DNA of 6,080 nucleotides from a bacterium (GTDB lineage: Bacteria; Desulfobacterota; Deferrimicrobia; Deferrimicrobiales; Deferrimicrobiaceae). The stretch is taken from the NCBI GenBank assembly GCA_020056545.1, contig JAGVHM010000150.1, forward strand, positions 1 to 6,080, given 5' to 3'. Shown here piece after piece: positions 5,484 to 6,080 of the stretch (within the stretch, counting starts at the first letter, position 1; the number at the start of each line of letters is the position of its first letter). A program made the position numbers and the translations under genes. The notes beneath the pieces were generated by a model, which was given only the letters and a program-made list of their open reading frames with translations, searched no databases and was not told where the DNA came from.

Positions 5484-6080
5484 TTATCCGCCCCGCACGA
5501 TTTCCGCGAACTTCTTGCCGAACTCCACGCAGGCGGCAAGGTCTGCGTCTGATGGCGCCATCCTGACCCGGACCGGCTCCGGAGAAACCTTCAGGCGCAT
5601 GGAAACCAGGATATCCTGGACCGTCTTGATCGCCTCCCCGCTCCACCCGTAGGAGCCGAACACCGACGCGGGCTTCCCCTTTACGTTCAGCACGACCAGG
5701 TTGGCGATCAATTGCAGGATCGGATGCGGAACGTTGCTGTTAAGCGTCGGAGTCCCGATCAGGAACCCGGCGGCCACCTCGAACTCGTCGATGATCTTCT
5801 CCATCGGCACTTCCACGGCATTCATAAGAATAGGGTCGGCCCCGCCCGCCCGGACTCCCTCCGCGACCTTCCCCGCCATCGCGGCGGTGTTCCCGTACGC
5901 CGACACATAGACGATCGCCACCTTCTTCCCGGTGACGCGGGACAGCACGGAGGCCCGCTCCTCGTACCAGGCGACGCGGGAACCTGGGTCCTTGCGCAGG
6001 ATCGGCCCGTGCGAAGGCGCTATCATCGAGATCGGAAGCGCTTTCACCCGCTCGCACGCCTTGAGGACATGCTCCTTGTA
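5484..6080 (-). CDS. fprA: Flavodiiron protein (FprA / rubredoxin:oxygen oxidoreductase type), C-terminal part, cut by window edge
   Basis: Flavodiiron proteins reduce O2 to water or NO to N2O in the cytoplasm of anaerobes, usually taking electrons from rubredoxin. The 198 visible residues stay open to the window edge, so the N-terminal metallo-beta-lactamase-like diiron domain lies mostly outside. Its end is visible: IAPSHGPI at 20-27 supplies the last histidine ligand of the diiron site. After a linker comes the flavodoxin domain: YVSAYGNTAAMA at 58-69 is the FMN phosphate loop in its flavodiiron form (S-x-Y-G-N-T), GTPTLN at 109-114 and FGSYGWSGEAIK at 141-152 contact the flavin. A GTG at 6047 is not the true start, because the conserved sequence continues upstream of it. 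No rubredoxin domain is fused at the C-terminus, which ends EFGKKFAEIVRGG. Confidence 0.94.
   Translation of the reverse strand, partial: YKEHVLKACERVKALPISMIAPSHGPILRKDPGSRVAWYEERASVLSRVTGKKVAIVYVSAYGNTAAMAGKVAEGVRAGGADPILMNAVEVPMEKIIDEFEVAAGFLIGTPTLNSNVPHPILQLIANLVVLNVKGKPASVFGSYGWSGEAIKTVQDILVSMRLKVSPEPVRVRMAPSDADLAACVEFGKKFAEIVRGG

Noticed and set aside
5395..5652. + strand ORF starting at the end of the zinc-ribbon gene
   Set aside because: No ribosome binding site, Arg/Pro/Ser-rich composition, and most of it is antisense to the conserved flavodoxin domain.

Overview
The window is a compact, high-GC bacterial stretch with six complete protein genes in or near operon arrangement, one small zinc-ribbon gene, and the 3' part of a flavodiiron gene cut by the right edge. 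High GC, strong purine-rich ribosome binding sites, and the pairing of a flavodiiron protein with a corrinoid adenosyltransferase suggest an anaerobic or microaerobic Gram-negative, perhaps a Geobacter-like or other deltaproteobacterial (Desulfuromonadota/Desulfobacterota-type) organism. That assignment is inference from gene content and style. No rRNA or other marker is present.

Left half (115-3412, + strand): pstC-pstA-pstB-phoU, the membrane, ATPase and regulatory part of the high-affinity phosphate ABC transporter. PstC and PstA form the channel, PstB drives it, and PhoU links transporter state to phosphate signalling. The periplasmic binding protein PstS is not in the window; it may lie upstream. 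Two intercistronic inverted repeats stand out: one just before pstC (68-96) and a long 14-bp stem between pstB and phoU (2673-2732).

Middle (3413-4499, + strand): an 82-base AT-richer spacer leads to a short FAD/NAD(P)-dependent oxidoreductase of the NADH oxidase/NirB/rubredoxin-reductase superfamily. The spacer carries a CCTCC anti-Shine-Dalgarno tract, a small hairpin over the gene's ribosome binding site, and, on the opposite strand, a 19-codon ORF with an excellent ribosome binding site.

Right part (4500-6080): cobO (minus strand) converges on the oxidoreductase with only 12 bases between stop codons. It diverges from a 58-residue double-CxxC protein across a 146-base region holding a good sigma70-type promoter for cobO, whose -10 lies inside a perfect 10-bp palindrome. 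That small gene in turn converges, across an 85-base GC-rich repeat-bearing spacer, on a flavodiiron protein gene (minus strand) that runs off the right end.

No spacer exceeds 300 bases. I saw no tRNA, rRNA, CRISPR array, insertion sequence or phage gene. The gene set is mostly ordinary; the less ordinary signals are RNA or DNA structures in the spacers and the small unannotated ORFs.
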